Source of the DNA: Synoicihabitans lomoniglobus
GTDB taxonomy: Bacteria > Verrucomicrobiota > Verrucomicrobiia > Opitutales > Opitutaceae
Reading direction: 5' to 3'
Assembly: GCF_029023725.1 (NCBI RefSeq)
Contig: NZ_CP119075.1
Coordinates: forward strand, 1,421,501-1,485,500
Length of the DNA: 64,000 nucleotides
A program made the position numbers and the translations under genes. The notes beneath the pieces were generated by a model that was not told where the DNA came from, did no database searches, and saw nothing but the letters and a program-made list of their open reading frames with translations. This document shows, one piece after another, positions 61,447-64,000 of this stretch. Every line of letters begins with the position of its first letter. Position 1 is the first letter of the stretch.

Positions 61447-62679
61447 ATGAAAAAAAATAAGCAGTGTATGAATTGCAGCTCTCCCGCCTTAAAGAGGTTT
61501 ATTGACCTTGGCGACCAACCCAATGGCAATCACTTTCCCGCTAATTCAGAGAAAGATCGGGAACTGAAATTTCCGTTTGCAATGTGTGTTTGTACGGATT
61601 GCTGGCAGGTACAATTGGAGGAGTTTCCTTCGATGGAGTTTATGTTCGCCAACCACCCTTACATCACGGGTGTGAACATGCCAGTGGTTAACCACTTCAA
61701 GGCTATGGTAGAACGTACTATCTTTCAATATGGCTTACTAGCGAATAGTCTGGTCATCGACATCGGTGCCAACGACGGAACGCTGTTGAACATATTCCGG
61801 GAAGAAGGCATGCGGGTGCTAGGAGTGGACCCTGGTGCAAGGACAGGAAACCTCTGTCGTGCCAATGGCATCACGGTTTGTGAGACTTTTTGGAATACTG
61901 AATCGGCTGCCGCTCTCAAAATCCTGAATGTAAAGCCTGATCTAATTACTGCTACAGCAGTCTTCTACCATATCCCGGATCTTCACGACTTCATCGAGGG
62001 CCTGCGTATGGTTATGACAGAAAAAACAGTCTTTCTTGCTCAATGTGTTTACATGAAGGATGTGCTGGAAAAATACGAGTTCGATCATTTTTACCACGAG
62101 CATACGATGATGCACTCCGTAACGCCCCTGAAGCGGGCCTTTGAGCGGCATGGCATGCGGCTGCTAAATGTCGATTATTACGACGTGCATGGCGGATCCT
62201 TCGTCCTCGCAGTTGGGTTGGAGAATTGCGTTCATGAGACATTGCCCTCTGTAGCCGAAGCGATCGCTGCTGAAGAGGCGTTCGGCATGAACAAATTCAA
62301 TACTTTCGAAAGATTCACCAAAAAGGTGGAAGCCAATCGAGAAGATCTAATTGCTTTACTGCGCGATCTTAAGATGGAGGGAAAATCCGTTTACGCTCTT
62401 GGAGCCCCTTTAAAGGGCAGCACTCTCTTAAATTATTGCGGGATCGGTCCTGATCTCGTTCAGCTGGCTACGGAAGTCAACCAGTTCAAAATTGGTAAGC
62501 TGACACCCGGAACACACATCCCGATTGTCGAGGAATCGTCATTGGTCAAGCAACCCGATTACTATCTGCTTCTCTCTTGGAATTTCCTTGAATTCTTCCG
62601 TCAAAAATATGCGGATTATTTAAAGAGTGGGGGAAAGTTCATCGTTCCGCACCCGGAAGTAAGAGTCATCGAGAATTAA
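61447..62679 (+). CDS. Class I SAM-dependent C-methyltransferase of nucleotide sugars
   Basis: A 410-residue three-domain protein. The N-terminal zinc-binding domain uses CMNCSSP and CVCTDCW. The middle AdoMet fold shows VIDIGANDGTLLNIFREEGM and VDPGARTGNLC, with HFYHEHTMMHSVTPLKRAFERH. The C-terminal domain has YALGAPLKGSTLLNYCGIGP. This layout is that of sugar 3-C-methyltransferases such as TylC3/NovU types, acting on 4-keto-6-deoxy sugars. With the neighbouring 3,5-epimerase and ketoreductase it suggests a branched deoxysugar. Confidence 0.88.
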   Translation: MKKNKQCMNCSSPALKRFIDLGDQPNGNHFPANSEKDRELKFPFAMCVCTDCWQVQLEEFPSMEFMFANHPYITGVNMPVVNHFKAMVERTIFQYGLLANSLVIDIGANDGTLLNIFREEGMRVLGVDPGARTGNLCRANGITVCETFWNTESAAALKILNVKPDLITATAVFYHIPDLHDFIEGLRMVMTEKTVFLAQCVYMKDVLEKYEFDHFYHEHTMMHSVTPLKRAFERHGMRLLNVDYYDVHGGSFVLAVGLENCVHETLPSVAEAIAAEEAFGMNKFNTFERFTKKVEANREDLIALLRDLKMEGKSVYALGAPLKGSTLLNYCGIGPDLVQLATEVNQFKIGKLTPGTHIPIVEESSLVKQPDYYLLLSWNFLEFFRQKYADYLKSGGKFIVPHPEVRVIEN

Positions 62680-62682
62680 CCT

Positions 62683-63948
62683 GTGGGTTCAGTCCAAATT
62701 CAAGCGCAGGATTTCACCGTTCCGCGCCCGAAGCGTATCATGGATCTCTCCGGGAAAAAAATCCTAATCTGCGAAGAAGCTCTCATTGACCAAAAGGGCC
62801 ACTTCCAGACTTGGATTCGTGCCATTCGGCAGATGCATCTTGACGCGGGGGCGCAGGTTTTTGTGGCAGGAAATGAAGCGGTGGTGGACGACGTCCGCTC
62901 GGATCTGGCTGTGCTGCCGATCTACACGGTGAATAGCTGGGATCAAAAAAAACTTGGAAGCCTGCCAGCGTGGCGGCGGCACTTTCGTGTATTTGCACAG
63001 AATTGGCGAATCTTTTGGCAAACCCGAAAGGCACTACGTGCTGCCGGACCGGTCGACGCCCTTTTTTTTACCGCCGTTCGCGTCCACCATCTCATCGGGC
63101 TCCGGTTGCTTTGCATGTGGGGGCTGGGGCACCGCTTTAAAAAGCTCACCTGCTTTCTTCTTACCAGCCAAGCCGAATACAATGCTGATTTCACCTCCTT
63201 CCAATTCCCACGTCGGTCCGGCTTAATCGCTCTTGTTCTAAAGTCGTTTAAACGGCTTGTTGAGCGTGGCTCCGTTATCTTGGCAGGGGATAGCCATATC
63301 ACCTGCGCCGAATACGAAAAGCTGACGAATATTCCAATGACGTTGTTTCCGAGTCCCGGAAGCGATCTTCGCTACGTGAAAACCGCGCCAACCAAGGGCG
63401 CGACGGTTTTTACCCTCCTCGGGGTTTCCACTTGGGATAAAGGCATCGATAATTTTCAGTCATCAATCCTCAAATTCCTTGAGCGCAATCCGGAAAGCCA
63501 AGCTACTTTTGTGCTGCAATGGAGCGTCCCCTGCCAGCGCCCCGATGGTTCGATTGTTGAAGTCTCGGAAAAATTAAGGTCAGACCACAGAGTAACTTAT
63601 TTGGAAAGACGACTTTCCAACGAAGAATACGCAACCTACTTTCGTGACGCCGACTTTATCGTTCTTCCCTATCGAAAGATGACTTATTTCAACCGCATTT
63701 CAGGTGTCGCCGTTGAGGCGGCCGTTTCCGGTAAACCAATGATTGTTACGGAAAGCACTTGGCTGGAATGGGCCGTTAACGAGTTTGGCTCTGGTATCGC
63801 GGTTCCTGAAGGCGGAATAGAGGAATTGTGCGCCGCCATCGAGCGTTGCTGTGAAGAACGCGACAGTATTCTCGCTAGAGCCCGAGAACGCATGGCCGTT
63901 GCGAGAGACTACAATTCATCTGAGCGCTATCTTTCCCTCCTTTGGTGA
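62683..63948 (+). CDS. Glycosyltransferase (GT-B, family 4-like)
   Basis: A 421-residue GT-B protein. The N-terminal half begins near GKKILICEEALIDQKGHFQT. The C-terminal donor half has FTLLGVSTWDKGIDNFQSS, TYLERRLSNEEYATYFRDAD, FIVLPYRKMTYFNRISGVAVEA and GIAVPEGGIEELCAAIE, the EX7E-type region of family 4. The GTG at 62683 lies four bases after the methyltransferase stop; an ATG 19 codons further in is the alternative. The last 52 bases of the window show no further gene. Confidence 0.78.
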   Translation: MGSVQIQAQDFTVPRPKRIMDLSGKKILICEEALIDQKGHFQTWIRAIRQMHLDAGAQVFVAGNEAVVDDVRSDLAVLPIYTVNSWDQKKLGSLPAWRRHFRVFAQNWRIFWQTRKALRAAGPVDALFFTAVRVHHLIGLRLLCMWGLGHRFKKLTCFLLTSQAEYNADFTSFQFPRRSGLIALVLKSFKRLVERGSVILAGDSHITCAEYEKLTNIPMTLFPSPGSDLRYVKTAPTKGATVFTLLGVSTWDKGIDNFQSSILKFLERNPESQATFVLQWSVPCQRPDGSIVEVSEKLRSDHRVTYLERRLSNEEYATYFRDADFIVLPYRKMTYFNRISGVAVEAAVSGKPMIVTESTWLEWAVNEFGSGIAVPEGGIEELCAAIERCCEERDSILARARERMAVARDYNSSERYLSLLW

Positions 63949-64000
63949 AAGCCGTAATTGGGGAATACTAGACAGTCGATACCCGCGCCTCTCTTTGCCA

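Overview
The window looks like a chromosomal segment from a Verrucomicrobiota bacterium, most likely of the Opitutales/Opitutaceae type. This placement is inferred from gene content: a verrucomicrobial/chlamydial small basic protein gene, an exosortase-associated EpsI protein, GxxExxY genes, and intergenic repeats of the kinds common in that group. No rRNA is present to fix the taxonomy. Most of the window is GC-rich and densely coded. From about 52.3 kb to the end the sequence is visibly more AT-rich and encodes surface-polysaccharide functions, which suggests an acquired or fast-evolving island.

Layout. 0-16.7 kb is mostly housekeeping: a partial glycosyltransferase, a holin-like membrane protein, lpdA, tRNA-Arg(CCG), a DUF368 polyprenyl-phosphate transporter, a small basic protein, cutA, rpoZ, smpB, thrB, a CheY-like regulator, trmL, two oligopeptide ABC ATPases, an LpxL-like acyltransferase, a sulfotransferase, serS, tilS, ftsH (with a small coupled leader ORF) and an aminotransferase. 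16.7-27.7 kb holds UDP-glucose dehydrogenase, an acetamidase-like enzyme, a coiled-coil/HTH DNA-binding protein, a class IV aminotransferase, a ThiF-rhodanese fusion, manC, and the run ruvX-truA-comF-accD-folC. 27.9-31.5 kb is a four-gene outer-membrane/flavin electron-transfer operon (porin, FMN-binding protein, PepSY membrane protein, ApbE). A divergent adenylosuccinate synthetase, guaB, menC-menE, a DHNA-CoA-type thioesterase and polX follow.

39.9-52.2 kb is repeat-rich. It carries gmd, a UDP-glucuronate-epimerase-like gene and a sulfate-activation cluster on the minus strand (cysD, cysN, cysQ, cysC; no cysH is seen). It also has an orphan DNA methyltransferase, a GbsR/MarR regulator with a candidate operator, and epsI. 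Several families of short palindromic repeats fill the gaps. Two GxxExxY genes each sit between inverted repeats, and gene-less versions of the same repeats lie nearby. The cysD-cysN block is bracketed by a 5' remnant of cysD and two 3' remnants of cysN that differ from the live genes only at synonymous positions, which points to replacement or duplication of the operon.

52.3-64 kb is a polysaccharide cluster, all on the plus strand. It starts with a frameshifted NAD-epimerase remnant and continues with a Wzx-type flippase, nitroreductase-like protein, polysaccharide pyruvyl transferase, GT2, FkbM methyltransferase, GT4, RfbC-like epimerase, NAD-epimerase, C-methyltransferase and another glycosyltransferase. 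Together with ManC, Gmd, UDP-glucose dehydrogenase and the sulfate-activation genes it fits production of a decorated, possibly pyruvylated or sulfated, exopolysaccharide; that combined role is inference.
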